Source: Clostridiaceae bacterium (lineage in GTDB: Bacteria > Bacillota > Clostridia > Peptostreptococcales > Natronincolaceae). Taken from it: 64,000 nt of DNA. The translations under genes and the position numbers were made by a program. Below, piece after piece: positions 25,305-34,988 of this stretch. The stretch spans positions 62,001 to 126,000 of the forward strand of contig JAHDLO010000014.1 of assembly GCA_018432235.1 (NCBI GenBank), written 5' to 3'. Positions within the stretch are counted from its first letter, which is position 1. Each line of letters starts with the position of its first letter. The notes beneath the pieces were generated by a model. The model was not told where the DNA came from. It saw only the letters and a program-made list of their open reading frames with translations, and did not search any database.

Positions 25305-28300
25305 CTAATTCTGCCCCTGTTGCAAACCACTAATTTTTTCTATGAGGAGCCTAAGCTCTGCCAGTAGCTTGTTTTGGTCATTTATTAAAACTTTATAAAT
25401 AAAAAAGGGCTCAGTCGTGCCATGGAAGGTAACCCTTCTGCCGAAGCTGTGCAGCACATCGCCAATGTTTTCCGGCTTTAGCATGCTACTATCCTTAAAG
25501 GCTATTTTTATCTCATTTTCCCTTTGAAGAATATTTGTGACCTTCACCTGCTGGCCTATCGCCTTGATATAGGAGATGTTCAGCAGATTTCTTACGCTAG
25601 AAGGGATGTCCCCATATCGGTCCTCTATTTCCTCCTCTATAGCATAGAGGTCTTGAAGATTCCTGACGGAGGCTATTTTCTTGTAAATTTCTATTTTCTG
25701 ACTTGGATGTGCGATATAGGCCTCTGAGATATAGGCATTGACATTCAGCTCTATGGTGGTGTCCTCGTACCTTTCCACCACCTCGCCCTTCAATTCGTGA
25801 ATTGTCTCCTCCAATAGCTTGACATACAGATCATAGCCGATGGCAGCCATGTGACCATGCTGCTCTGAGCCCAGCAGATTCCCCGCTCCCCTTATTTCCA
25901 GGTCCCGCATTGCTATTTTAAAGCCGGAGCCGAATTCAGTAAACTCTTTAATTGCCTTCAGTCGCTTTTCGGCTACCTCTGTCAGCACCTTATCCTTTTC
26001 ATACATCAGGTAAGCATAGGCCTGCCGATTTGATCTGCCAACCCTACCCCTCAGCTGGTACAGCTGTGACAATCCCAGCTTATCCGCATCATGAATGATA
26101 ATAGTGTTGACATTGGAAATATCTAATCCGGTTTCTATGATGGTGGTACAAACAAGCACGTCATATTCTCCCTGGTAATAGTCCATCATCAGGTTCTCCA
26201 GCTGTCTCTCGCTCATCTGCCCATGACCTACACCCACCCTGGCCTCAGGAAGCATTTGAGCCAGTCGAGCTGCCACCTGATGTATACTCTGTACTCTATT
26301 ATAGACATAGTAGATTTGCCCACCTCTTGCGATCTCTCTGGCAATGGCATCGGCTATGATTGACTCATTGTAGGCCATAACATAGGTCTGAACCGGGAAT
26401 CTCTCCTCAGGTGGGTCCTCTATAACACTCATGTCCCTAATGCCTATCATTGCCATATGCAGGGTTCTTGGAATAGGCGTAGCTGTCAGGGTTAATACAT
26501 CCACAGATTTCTTAAGCTGCTTCAAGGCTTCCTTATGCTTTACCCCGAAGCGCTGCTCCTCGTCCACCACCAACAATCCCAAATCCTTAAAAACAATGTC
26601 CTTTGATAGCAGCCTATGGGTACCCACTACAATATCCACATTACCGGTTCTGGCCATTTCCAGTATTGCCTTCTGCTGATGGGGACTTTTAAAGCGACTG
26701 AGCATTTCCACCGTTACAGGGAAGCCAGAAAACCGTTGTACCAAGGTATTGTAATGCTGCTGGGCCAGTATGGTTGTAGGAACTAAGAAGGCCACCTGCT
26801 TGTTGTCCATGACGGCCTTAAAGGCACCTCTAATAGCAACCTCCGTCTTACCATAGCCGACATCACCGCATAGCAATCTGTCCATTGGTCTTATATTTTC
26901 CATATCAGCCTTTACCTCTTCGATACAACGGAGCTGATCTGGGGTCTCCTCGTAGGGAAATAAATCCTCAAACTGCTTCTGCCAATCGGTGTCCAGCTGA
27001 AAGGCATAGCCTCTGCTGCTCTCCCTTTCGGCATACAGCTTCAGCAAATCCTGAGCCATATCCTCTATGGCCTTCTTTACCTTTGCCTTTGTTTTGACCC
27101 ACTCAGTGCCACCAAGCTTGTTGAGCTTAGGGGGTCTATCATCGCTGCCGATATACTTCTGTATTAGGTCCATCTGATCGGTAGGCACGTAGAGATTGTC
27201 TTCACCGGAATATCGTATTTTCAAATAATCCTTTTTGACATTGTTGACCTTAAGCTCCTCTATGCCGATATACTTTCCTATACCATGGCTTTCATGGACG
27301 ACATAATCCCCCACCTGTAGCTCTATAAAGGACTTAATCGGAGCCGCATCCTTACGCTTTACCTTCTGCTTCTGTTTTTTATGAACACCATATATTTCAA
27401 AATCTGTAATCTGAATGTATTTTGAAGTCACATATTCAAAGCCCTTATGTAAACTGCCTTGTAGTATGACAACCTGACCGCTTACAAATGCCTCCTCTGA
27501 AGAAACCACAAAGCGAACATTTATTCCTCTGTCCTTCAATATCTCCAAAAGCCGAAGGGCCCTCTCCTTTGTCCCCGGCACAAGGCATATCTTATAACCC
27601 TTGTATTGGAGTCTTTTGATCTCCTCCACCAGAAGGTCTATCTTCCCGTTAAAGGATTGTACACTTCTTCCCACAAAATTTACGATTTCTCTAGGCTGAA
27701 AATCCGGATTGTTCTTTGGCAGGAGACTGAGGGTTATGACGCTTTTCCTCTCCAGACTCCTTAAAAGCTCGTCATAGGAAAAAATTCGTTGTCCTTGGGT
27801 AGGCAGAACTTCCCCCCTCTCCAGCAGGGTCTTAAAGCTCTCTCTGAATTCTTCCACATAGCCTTCGGTCTTTTCCCTAAGGCGACCGGGCTCATCTGCT
27901 ATGATAATGGCATCGTGATCTAAGTAATCCGTCAGATTGGCGAATTTTTCTTCAAAAAATGGCAATAGGGTATCCCGACCCTTGAAATATCCAAGGTTCT
28001 CTATTTTTTCTATGGTCTCTGAAATCTTTTCCTTCAGCTTTACTTTCCCCTCTGCCTCCAGAACCTCCAGTGTCCTATTCATTTCACCTTTTATCTTTTC
28101 AATCGCCTTCTTGATATTTGCAGTCTCAATTAAGGTCTCCACTGCCGGATATATTTCTACCGTTTCCCGCTTATCGATGGATTTTTGGCTTTCCACCTCA
28201 AATCCTCTGATGGAGTCTACCTCGTCATCAAAGAGCTCTATTCTATAGGGATTTGGGGCTGAGGCTGGAAATATATCTATGATGCCTCCCCTTATACTGA

Positions 28301-28823
28301 ATTCTCCCCGCTGCTCTACCCTTTCTGTCCGCTGGTAGCCCAATAGCAGCAGCTTTTCCATAAGCTCTGAGAGCTGAAGGCTTTCCCCCAGCTTGAAAAT
28401 CAGTCTATTTTTTTGAAATAAGGAGGGTAAAGGCAGCTTCAGCAGCAATGCCTCCACCGATACCACAACGACATAGGAGCCCCCTTGTGACAGCTTTTCC
28501 AGGGTTCTAATCCTATGATTGATCTCCTCCTCAGCTACTGCCTCTATATTGTAAAAAACCAGGTCCCTTACGGGAAAATACAAAACCCTGTCCCCTAAAT
28601 AAAACTCTAAATCCTTAAATAGCTGCCTTCCCTCTATTTCATTAAAGGTGATTAAACAGATTTGCCTTTTTAATGCATCCTGTATGCCATAGGTAATATG
28701 GGATTTTTGAGCCTCATTTAAGCCATGCAGCACCATGGGCGTTTTATGATTACTGAGTGCATTCAATAATTGATTGAATTCCACTGAATGCTTTAGGGGG
28801 GTCAAGACTAAACCTTTATCCAA
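25305..28823 (-). CDS. mfd: Transcription-repair coupling factor Mfd
   Basis: About 1172 aa. UvrB-like N-terminal damage-recognition part, RNA-polymerase-interacting CarD-like domain (QVGDYVVHESHGIGKYIGIEEL), RecG-type translocase (Walker A GDVGYGKTEVA, Walker B VVDEEQRFGV, TATPIPRTLHMA) and the C-terminal TRCF domain. It removes RNA polymerase stalled at lesions and recruits UvrA. Start is uncertain: TTG 28823 has GGCGGTGA at good spacing, the GTG at 28832 has only AAGG two bases away. Located as in Bacillus, between pth and spoVT. Confidence 0.96.
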   Translation of the reverse strand: MDKGLVLTPLKHSVEFNQLLNALSNHKTPMVLHGLNEAQKSHITYGIQDALKRQICLITFNEIEGRQLFKDLEFYLGDRVLYFPVRDLVFYNIEAVAEEEINHRIRTLEKLSQGGSYVVVVSVEALLLKLPLPSLFQKNRLIFKLGESLQLSELMEKLLLLGYQRTERVEQRGEFSIRGGIIDIFPASAPNPYRIELFDDEVDSIRGFEVESQKSIDKRETVEIYPAVETLIETANIKKAIEKIKGEMNRTLEVLEAEGKVKLKEKISETIEKIENLGYFKGRDTLLPFFEEKFANLTDYLDHDAIIIADEPGRLREKTEGYVEEFRESFKTLLERGEVLPTQGQRIFSYDELLRSLERKSVITLSLLPKNNPDFQPREIVNFVGRSVQSFNGKIDLLVEEIKRLQYKGYKICLVPGTKERALRLLEILKDRGINVRFVVSSEEAFVSGQVVILQGSLHKGFEYVTSKYIQITDFEIYGVHKKQKQKVKRKDAAPIKSFIELQVGDYVVHESHGIGKYIGIEELKVNNVKKDYLKIRYSGEDNLYVPTDQMDLIQKYIGSDDRPPKLNKLGGTEWVKTKAKVKKAIEDMAQDLLKLYAERESSRGYAFQLDTDWQKQFEDLFPYEETPDQLRCIEEVKADMENIRPMDRLLCGDVGYGKTEVAIRGAFKAVMDNKQVAFLVPTTILAQQHYNTLVQRFSGFPVTVEMLSRFKSPHQQKAILEMARTGNVDIVVGTHRLLSKDIVFKDLGLLVVDEEQRFGVKHKEALKQLKKSVDVLTLTATPIPRTLHMAMIGIRDMSVIEDPPEERFPVQTYVMAYNESIIADAIAREIARGGQIYYVYNRVQSIHQVAARLAQMLPEARVGVGHGQMSERQLENLMMDYYQGEYDVLVCTTIIETGLDISNVNTIIIHDADKLGLSQLYQLRGRVGRSNRQAYAYLMYEKDKVLTEVAEKRLKAIKEFTEFGSGFKIAMRDLEIRGAGNLLGSEQHGHMAAIGYDLYVKLLEETIHELKGEVVERYEDTTIELNVNAYISEAYIAHPSQKIEIYKKIASVRNLQDLYAIEEEIEDRYGDIPSSVRNLLNISYIKAIGQQVKVTNILQRENEIKIAFKDSSMLKPENIGDVLHSFGRRVTFHGTTEPFFIYKVLINDQNKLLAELRLLIEKISGLQQGQN

Positions 28824-28857
28824 CGAAGTCACCGCCTTAAAAGAAAAAGTAATATCT

Positions 28858-28886
28858 TTAGCCCGGTTTATGATTTAACCGGGCTT
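28858..28886 (-). terminator. Hairpin after the PrsW-like gene
   Basis: AGCCCGGTT/AACCGGGCT stem with a 7-8 base loop; the following minus-strand sequence is only moderately T-rich (terminator or processing site before mfd). Confidence 0.55.
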
Positions 28887-28904
28887 GTAGCTCTTATAGA
28901 ATTA

Positions 28905-29285
28905 TTACATATATTTTGTTACATACCAATTCCAGCCGCTATGAAAAATCCAGGCAGCGAATATAGAAATCGGTATATTGTTTGTCCTTAGATAGACAAA
29001 GTAAGTAATGGCACCAAAAAAGCTATGGCTGACAATGCTGGCCATGGCCGCCCACTTGCCTATTTTCTTTGATGAGGTAATTATATCATAAATACCCTCT
29101 ATACAGCCAAATATAAAATGTGCTCCTATAATATTGTGCCTAAGATACAGTGCAGCCACCGTTTTAAAGAACTCCTCAATAAAGGGCACCAATGTAATCA
29201 GGCCCCTATCTCCAAGTCTTTTTAATAATAGCTTATTCCATAAATAAGCCAAAGCTGCTGCAATCATTCCGGAAAAAATAAACAT
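28905..29285 (-). CDS. Very small PrsW-like intramembrane protease homologue
   Basis: 126 aa, four or five membrane helices. All four motifs used to define PrsW-type glutamic proteases can be read in order: EEFFKT (EExxK), FGCIEGIYD (FxxxE), VSHSFFGAITY and FHSGWNW. PrsW-family proteases cut membrane-anchored regulators such as anti-sigma factors. This one is about half the usual length and occupies the place where B. subtilis has fin (yabK), between pth and mfd. A regulatory target is not apparent. Its leader carries repeat R3. Alternatively an inactive relative; motif retention argues against that. Confidence 0.65.
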   Translation of the reverse strand: MFIFSGMIAAALAYLWNKLLLKRLGDRGLITLVPFIEEFFKTVAALYLRHNIIGAHFIFGCIEGIYDIITSSKKIGKWAAMASIVSHSFFGAITYFVYLRTNNIPISIFAAWIFHSGWNWYVTKYM

Positions 29286-29348
29286 TTTCGGGCTCCTTTT
29301 TTACATCTGAGGAAATTACAAATTACCTTGGGCGGCATATATATCTTA

Positions 29349-29459
29349 GTTTATACAAAGTTATAAGTTTATCGCCCATTGTCTAGGGCTAATACCCTTT
29401 TAAATTTAATGGATTAGCCCATAGGACACTAAGCAGGAAACGTTTGACTTTGTATAAAC
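29349..29459. mobile_element. Repeat R3, copy 1, with 13-bp perfect inverted ends
   Basis: GTTTATACAAAGT at 29349-29361 and its exact complement at 29447-29459 enclose a core with TTATCGCCCATTGTCTAGGG and a GGCTAAT/ATTAGCC stem. The core recurs at 56971-57082. On the minus strand it lies in the leader of the PrsW-like gene. Either a MITE or a structured cis-acting RNA. Confidence 0.65.
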
Positions 29460-29509
29460 ATGCTGCTCATCATATTTATGCAATTTCCTCATTATAGATT
29501 ATGCTATTT

Positions 29510-29566
29510 GTTGAAAAAGAAACCTGAAGCGTAAATCTAAGCAGGGAAGGTTTCTTTTTCAGCAAC
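29510..29566. terminator. Terminator after pth
   Basis: GAAAAAGAAACCT and AGGTTTCTTTTTC form a 13-bp stem with a loop of about 25 bases and a T-rich end on the minus strand. Confidence 0.7.
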
Positions 29567-29586
29567 TCATCAATTTATGTTATACC

Positions 29587-30144
29587 TTAACCATTGTACT
29601 TATTCATGGCCTCTTGAATGTTTTTTTCCACTAAGGTCTCTGCAGCCAACGCCGCATTTTCCAATGCCCTCCTAATGCCCTCCTGCTCCTCCCCACGGAA
29701 GGGGCTTAAAACAAAGGCGGCTAAATCCATTTGCTCGGGTTTTCCTACCCCAATACGAATCCTTGGAAAATTGTCCTTCTGAAGCTGATATATGATAGAG
29801 CGCATACCATTGTGGGTGCCGGCACTGCCCTTTTCCCTGATCCTTATGGTGCCTACTGCGATATCTATGTCATCATAGATCACCGTGATCTGGTTCATCT
29901 CCAGCTTATAAAACTGCACCAGCGCCAAAAGGCTCTGACCGCTTAAATTCATAAAGGTCTGAGGCTTCACCAGCAGAACCTTTTTCCCTCCGATGATGCC
30001 TTCGCCATATAATGCCTTAAACTTCAGCTTATTTACCTTTATATCATTTCTTTGGGCCAACAAATCTATGGTTTCAAAGCCAACATTATGCCTTGTCCCA
30101 TCATATCTCCTTCCGGGATTTCCAAGTCCTACTATTACATTCAT
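29587..30144 (-). CDS. pth: Peptidyl-tRNA hydrolase
   Basis: 185 aa. Pth signature: VGLGNPGRRYDGTRHNVGF at residues 4-22 with catalytic His19, KPQTFMNLSG, and GSAGTHNGMRSI. Releases tRNA from peptidyl-tRNA that drops off the ribosome. Directly after prs, as in Bacillus (spoVC). A CGGCTGC hairpin lies in its leader at about 30178-30197. Confidence 0.97.
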   Translation of the reverse strand: MNVIVGLGNPGRRYDGTRHNVGFETIDLLAQRNDIKVNKLKFKALYGEGIIGGKKVLLVKPQTFMNLSGQSLLALVQFYKLEMNQITVIYDDIDIAVGTIRIREKGSAGTHNGMRSIIYQLQKDNFPRIRIGVGKPEQMDLAAFVLSPFRGEEQEGIRRALENAALAAETLVEKNIQEAMNKYNG

Positions 30145-30279
30145 TTTTCCTTCACCTCAAATTTACATATAGCATTAAAGCAGCCGCACGGCTGCTCTAG
30201 AGTAAAGACAAAGTATCATGTACATCCTACAAACCTAAATTTTTGAAGCAAAGTAAATAATTGGCCTATTCCATCTAAA

Positions 30280-31227
30280 CTAATCAAATATCTTGCTTAC
30301 AGAAATATTTCTGTAGATTCTTGAAATAGCCTCTGCGAAAACAGGCGCTACAGATATAGTTTTAACCTTTTCGATGTGCTTTTCTTCCGGTAATGGTATC
30401 GTGTTGGTTATAATTAATTCCTTTATGGCAGATTTATCAATTCTATCCATTGCAGGTCCAGATAATACAGGATGTGTACAGGATGCAAAGACATCCTTTG
30501 CACCAAACTCCTTTAATGCATTGGCAGCCTGTGCAATGGTGCCGGCAGTATCTATCATATCATCTATTAGAATAACATTCTTTCCGTCTACCTCTCCGAT
30601 GATATTCATAATCTCAGAGACATTTGCCCTAGGTCTTCTCTTGTCGATAATGGCAATCGGCGCATCTAAATGATTTGCAAAGGCCCTGGCCCTTGTAACG
30701 CTGCCAAGGTCTGGAGAAACCACCACTAAATCCGAAAGATTTTTTTCCTGAAAGTATTTTGCCAGAATAGGCACGCCCAATAGATGATCCACCGGGATAT
30801 TGAAATAGCCCTGTATCTGAGCTGCATGCAGGTCCATAGCCAGTATTCTGTCGGCCCCTGCAGTGGTCAATAGGTCCGCCACCAGCTTTGCAGTGATAGG
30901 ATCTCTTGCTTTAGCCTTTCTGTCCTGTCTCGCATAGCCATAATATGGCAATACAGCAGTTATTCTTCCTGCTGAGGCTCGCTTGAAGGCATCGATCATT
31001 ATCAGTAGCTCCATTAGATAATCATTTACAGGTGGGCATGTCGGCTGTACAACGAAAACGTCGGTACCCCTCACTGTCTCGTTGATATTACATGCGATCT
31101 CGCCATCACTGAAGGTGGTTACCTCTGAGCTACCTAAATTGACACCTAAATTGTCAGCGATTTCCTTTGCTAAAGCTTTATTTGCATTTCCTGAAAATAT
31201 TTTAATTTCACTACCGCTGGTATTCAT
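30280..31227 (-). CDS. prs: Ribose-phosphate pyrophosphokinase
   Basis: 315 aa. Makes PRPP from ribose 5-phosphate and ATP. The class I signature ([18 protein letters not shown]) and PRPP loop ([14 protein letters not shown]) are clear. 15 bases downstream of glmU in the same operon. AGGAGG-type site before the ATG. Confidence 0.97.
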   Translation of the reverse strand: MNTSGSEIKIFSGNANKALAKEIADNLGVNLGSSEVTTFSDGEIACNINETVRGTDVFVVQPTCPPVNDYLMELLIMIDAFKRASAGRITAVLPYYGYARQDRKAKARDPITAKLVADLLTTAGADRILAMDLHAAQIQGYFNIPVDHLLGVPILAKYFQEKNLSDLVVVSPDLGSVTRARAFANHLDAPIAIIDKRRPRANVSEIMNIIGEVDGKNVILIDDMIDTAGTIAQAANALKEFGAKDVFASCTHPVLSGPAMDRIDKSAIKELIITNTIPLPEEKHIEKVKTISVAPVFAEAISRIYRNISVSKIFD

Positions 31228-31242
31228 CCTGCGTTTCCTCCT

Positions 31243-32613
31243 CTATTTTTTTACTGGCTCCTTGGTATCTACCCAGCCTTCCTTGTTTTCCTGTCTGCAT
31301 CTGGCAATAGCCAGGCTTCCCTTCGGAACCTCTTTTGTTATTGTAGAACCACTGGCCACATAGCCCCTTTCTCTTACGATTACAGGTGCTACAAGATTAG
31401 CATTGCTGCCAATAAAGCCGTAATCCTCTACTACCGTTTTATTCTTTTTTGAACCATCATAATTTGCAAATACTACACCACAACCGATATTGACATGCCT
31501 GCCCACCTCGGCATCCCCGATATAAGCAAGATGTGATGCCTTGGAATAGTCCCCTATTGATGCGTTTTTAACCTCGACAAAATCACCTATTTTTACATGC
31601 CTGCCAATCCTACTGCCAGGTCTTAAATAGGCATATGGCCCTATCGTGGTATGCTCTCCTACGCTGCTGTCGGTAATTGTTGAGCTTTCAATTTTTACAT
31701 TATCCGCCAGCTGCGAATCCTCAATATTACTATTGGGCCCTATCATACAGGCTTCACCGATTGTGGTTTTGCCCTTAATGCTGCTGCCGGGATATACTAT
31801 GGTGTCCTGTCCTATTATAACATTCTTACCGATGTATGTATGGTCAGGATTTATAATAGTCACACCGTTATCCATATGTTTTCTGTTGATCCGAAGTCTC
31901 ATAATTGCCTCGACCTCAGCCAACTGCTGTCTTGAGTTAACAGCCATAATTTCCTCGTAATCGGAGATTTTATATATGCCAACCCGAAGCCCCTGCTCCT
32001 TAATAATGGTAAGGACATCCGTCAGGTAATATTCCCCCTGTGCATTATTGTTTTGGAGCTTTGGTAAAGCCGCCTTTAATGACGCTGCAGCAAAGCAATA
32101 TATGCCGGAATTTACCTCCCGTACTATCCTTTCCTCTGCTGTGGTATCCTTTTCTTCAACTATCCTGTCCAGTTCGTTATTTTCATTCCGTAGTATTCTA
32201 CCATATCCATGGGGATTTTCCAACTCTGTTGTTAATACTGTAGCACTCAAGCCTTCTTCTAAGTGGTACTTCATGAGATCACTCAATGTAGCCTCACTGA
32301 TCAATGGGCCATCTCCGTATAGCACCATCACCAGGCCGTCATCGTCCAAATGGTCGTAGGCCATCATTACGGCATGACCAGTCCCCAGCTGCTGCTGCTG
32401 CAGCACTGTCTTTATATGCCCGGGAATACTTTCTTTAACGGCGTCGGCACCATGGCCCACCACGACGATGCATTCGTCAACCCTTGAGGCCTCCGCAGCC
32501 TCTATAACATGCTCCAGCATCGGTTGTCCATTCACCTGATGAAGAACCTTCGGTAGCTTTGATCGCATGCGTTTTCCTTCACCTGCAGCCAGTATTATCG
32601 CTCTTAGCTTCAT
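31243..32613 (-). CDS. glmU: Bifunctional UDP-GlcNAc pyrophosphorylase / GlcN-1-P acetyltransferase
   Basis: 456 aa. The N-terminal nucleotidyltransferase begins AIILAAGEGKRMRSKLPKVLH; the C-terminal half is a left-handed beta helix of hexapeptide repeats (GSRIGRHVKIGDFVEVKNASIG, then HLAYIGDAEVG). Supplies UDP-GlcNAc for peptidoglycan. Between spoVG and prs as in B. subtilis. Confidence 0.97.
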   Translation of the reverse strand: MKLRAIILAAGEGKRMRSKLPKVLHQVNGQPMLEHVIEAAEASRVDECIVVVGHGADAVKESIPGHIKTVLQQQQLGTGHAVMMAYDHLDDDGLVMVLYGDGPLISEATLSDLMKYHLEEGLSATVLTTELENPHGYGRILRNENNELDRIVEEKDTTAEERIVREVNSGIYCFAAASLKAALPKLQNNNAQGEYYLTDVLTIIKEQGLRVGIYKISDYEEIMAVNSRQQLAEVEAIMRLRINRKHMDNGVTIINPDHTYIGKNVIIGQDTIVYPGSSIKGKTTIGEACMIGPNSNIEDSQLADNVKIESSTITDSSVGEHTTIGPYAYLRPGSRIGRHVKIGDFVEVKNASIGDYSKASHLAYIGDAEVGRHVNIGCGVVFANYDGSKKNKTVVEDYGFIGSNANLVAPVIVRERGYVASGSTITKEVPKGSLAIARCRQENKEGWVDTKEPVKK

Positions 32614-32745
32614 TCTCTCACCTCAAGTTTAATATTGAACAAAACCGATAGATATATGTTCTATATACTATTTTTTTCATCCCTTTAATAGTTTATTATA
32701 TTTTTATTAAATATTGAACCCCTTTTATAATATTATTTTTACGCA

Positions 32746-32774
32746 TAAATAAAGGAGCCTATATTTTGGCTCCC
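32746..32774 (-). terminator. Terminator after spoVG
   Basis: GGAGCC/GGCTCC stem (32754-32759 with 32768-32773), T-rich on the minus strand. Separates the sigma-H-driven spoVG from glmU. Confidence 0.7.
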
Positions 32775-32785
32775 CCCAGAATTTC

Positions 32786-33070
32786 TTACTCCTCCACTGC
32801 AGCTGTTTCAGCATCCTCGCCCATTCTTTCATATTCCCCAAAAATTGCATCCTGAATTTTCGATCTTGTGTCAGAGTTAATTGGGTGCGCTATATCTCTA
32901 AAATCCCCCTCACCCATCTTACGGCTTGGCATTGCAATAAATAAACCATTTTGCCCTTCGATAATTTTGATGTCATGTACTACAAACTCGTCATCAAATG
33001 TTACGGAAACAATTGCCTTCATCTTGCCTTCTGTTGCAACCTTTCTTATACGCACATCAGTCACTTGCAT
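32786..33070 (-). CDS. spoVG: Septation/RNA-binding regulator SpoVG
   Basis: 94 aa; [39 protein letters not shown] and [21 protein letters not shown] are diagnostic. Affects asymmetric division and many genes, probably through nucleic-acid binding. GGTGGTGAG precedes the start. A good sigma-H promoter lies upstream (33124-33152), as known for the Bacillus gene. The C-terminal tail is short and acidic. Confidence 0.97.
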   Translation of the reverse strand: MQVTDVRIRKVATEGKMKAIVSVTFDDEFVVHDIKIIEGQNGLFIAMPSRKMGEGDFRDIAHPINSDTRSKIQDAIFGEYERMGEDAETAAVEE

Positions 33071-33123
33071 TGTCTCTCACCACCTTCCTTCTGTCTTGCT
33101 GCAAAAGCTATTATATTAATGCT

Positions 33124-33152
33124 CTATTCTCCAAATATTCAGATATTCCTTC
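33124..33152 (-). promoter_or_regulatory. Sigma-H-type promoter of spoVG
   Basis: Minus strand GAAGGAATA, 11 bases, GGAGAATAG: one mismatch to the RnAGGAwww/RnnGAATww consensus and correct spacing, about 55-80 bases before the start codon. The Bacillus spoVG promoter is the classical sigma-H example. Confidence 0.75.
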
Positions 33153-33210
33153 TTTAATTTGTAAAGTTTTCTGAATTTTTTTGTTATTATTATGATTTTA
33201 AGCATACTGA

Positions 33211-34029
33211 TTATACAAGCTCTGGATTCGGGTAGATATTTATCAGCTCCTGCTGCTCCTGTACCTCCTCTAAAACCAATAGCGGTATATACTCGTTTAC
33301 AAGTCGCTTTTCCGGCGATTTCGTTGAAATTAGAACACCGATCCCCTCTACCCTTGCTTCAAACTCCCGCATGAGGTCCACCATTCCCTTGGCTGTCCCG
33401 CCCCCCTTCATAAAGTCATCTATTATAATGACTCTTGAACCGGGCTTTATGGCTCTCCTTGAAAGCGACATCCTCTGTATCTTGCCGGTAGAACCGGAAA
33501 CATAATTGATGCTTACTGTGGAGCCCTCGGTCACCTTATCGTCCCTTCGGACAATTACTAAAGGCAGATTTGTCGCCTTTGCCACCATCAGCGCTATGGG
33601 TATGCCCTTTGTTTCTACCGTTACGATATAGTCAGCACCCTTATAATCAAATTGGCTGGCAAAAACCTCCCCAACTCTTTGCATGATATTGGGTGAATAT
33701 ATGATATCCGTCATATATAAAAAGCCTCCGGGTAAAATTCGCTCTGATTGTCTGAGTTTTATGCAAATCTCCTCCAAAAGCTCTCGATTTTGCTCCTTTG
33801 TTGTAAGAGGAATATACTTAACGCCACCTGCGGCACCTGCAATCGTTTCCATTTTACCCAGCTTCATCTTTTCCATTGTTTGCTTAACAACCACGATATC
33901 TTCACTTATGGTGGATTTGGCAGAATTGAACTTTTCGGTAAAATAGTTTAATGTAAATATTCTGTTGGGCTGGTCACACAGAATTTTCACCATAGCAGCT
34001 ATCCTTTCATTCCGTTTTAATTTACTCAT
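33211..34029 (-). CDS. purR: Purine operon repressor PurR
   Basis: 272 aa. N-terminal winged helix (RNERIAAMVKILCDQPNRIFTLNYF), then a phosphoribosyltransferase-fold domain with the PRPP-binding motif VIIIDDFMKGGGTAKG. Represses purine genes when PRPP is low. Head of the conserved purR-spoVG-glmU-prs-pth order. GGAGGAAT before the ATG. Confidence 0.97.
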   Translation of the reverse strand: MSKLKRNERIAAMVKILCDQPNRIFTLNYFTEKFNSAKSTISEDIVVVKQTMEKMKLGKMETIAGAAGGVKYIPLTTKEQNRELLEEICIKLRQSERILPGGFLYMTDIIYSPNIMQRVGEVFASQFDYKGADYIVTVETKGIPIALMVAKATNLPLVIVRRDDKVTEGSTVSINYVSGSTGKIQRMSLSRRAIKPGSRVIIIDDFMKGGGTAKGMVDLMREFEARVEGIGVLISTKSPEKRLVNEYIPLLVLEEVQEQQELINIYPNPELV

Positions 34030-34118
34030 ATAATTCCTCCCACTATGAATTTTTTTCTTATATATTAAACATTTTATTCGTTTTTATACCGTAATTCAAG
34101 CAAAATATTGGAAAATAC

Positions 34119-34154
34119 ATAAAAAAGACCTTTGGCTCAGCCACAGGTCTTTTC
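34119..34154 (-). terminator. Terminator after the transglutaminase-like gene
   Basis: AAAAGACCT(GT)GGCT/AGCC(AA)AGGTCTTTT stem with T-run; near-symmetrical, could act both ways. Confidence 0.75.
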
Positions 34155-34175
34155 TCACTATTCATTATTCACTGT

Positions 34176-34976
34176 CTAAAACACCTTGTCTCCAGTATAG
34201 GCCTTTTCAGACTTATACATTTCTACGCTTCGATCTTGTTGAACAGAAGCTGCATCAAGGGTTGTATCAACTATTTTCCATTTTCCATCGACAAAAACCT
34301 CGTTCCATGCATGGTATTCCTTTACATTTGAGCTTCGGCCCTTTACCAGCTTGGTGGGAACTCCTACGCTCCTCAGCATAGCTGCAAACAATGATGCGTA
34401 ATCGTAGCAGATGCCCCGTCCACCTTCAAGGATCGAATCCATCTCCGGAAGATATTCTGATGTAAGATTACTAATTTTTGCATAATCATATTTAATATTT
34501 GCTGTGATATAGTCGTATATCGCTGCTATCTTTTCCTCGTTTGTTTTCTTGCCTGCGGTCAGTTCTTTTGCCTTCTCTATTGCCTTCATGCTGTCATCCC
34601 ATTTAATTTCCTGAATGGAATTCAAGAAAACTGCCTTTTCGTCCTTTATTTCAACCTTGATGGTGTTTTTCATCAGCTCTCTAAATTTTGTGCCTTCCAC
34701 ATTTTCCATAAGCCTTACAACATATTCTCCATTTCCCATTTGAAGAGGGAATTTCTCTAGCTCTTGACCCTGATATATATTATATGTATATCTTGTCCCA
34801 TCCTTTTCAACTAAAAGCATGATCCTTTTGTCTGTAGGTCTATTGTATAGCACACCAACTACGCCGTCCTTGCTGTAGTCTGCACTTATTAGTACGCTTG
34901 CCTCTGCTGCATATGCAAAAAGGCTGCTGAGTATCATTAAGCTTGAGATAATAATAGCTCCTATAGCTTTTCTCAT
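34176..34976 (-). CDS. Secreted transglutaminase-like domain protein under c-di-GMP riboswitch control
   Basis: 266 aa. Signal peptide at 1-26 (MRKAIGAIIISSLMILSSLF, cleavage after AYA). An extracellular part of about 110 residues without a recognised fold is followed by a transglutaminase/protease core with Cys in GRGICYDYAS, His in EYHAWNEV and Asp in VDTTLD, the expected triad. Such domains cross-link or cut proteins or wall peptides. The ATG at 34976 has GAAGGGAG 9 bases upstream; the longer frame to 35048 lies in the riboswitch. Two c-di-GMP-I aptamers in the leader imply control by the motile/sessile switch. A sortase gene is next upstream. Substrate unknown. Confidence 0.85.
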   Translation of the reverse strand: MRKAIGAIIISSLMILSSLFAYAAEASVLISADYSKDGVVGVLYNRPTDKRIMLLVEKDGTRYTYNIYQGQELEKFPLQMGNGEYVVRLMENVEGTKFRELMKNTIKVEIKDEKAVFLNSIQEIKWDDSMKAIEKAKELTAGKKTNEEKIAAIYDYITANIKYDYAKISNLTSEYLPEMDSILEGGRGICYDYASLFAAMLRSVGVPTKLVKGRSSNVKEYHAWNEVFVDGKWKIVDTTLDAASVQQDRSVEMYKSEKAYTGDKVF

Positions 34977-34988
34977 AAAAAAACTCTC

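Noticed and set aside
29510..29566. Third copy of R3 (the CCTGCTTAG word is shared)
   Set aside because: Only a 9-base word matches; the rest is the pth terminator.
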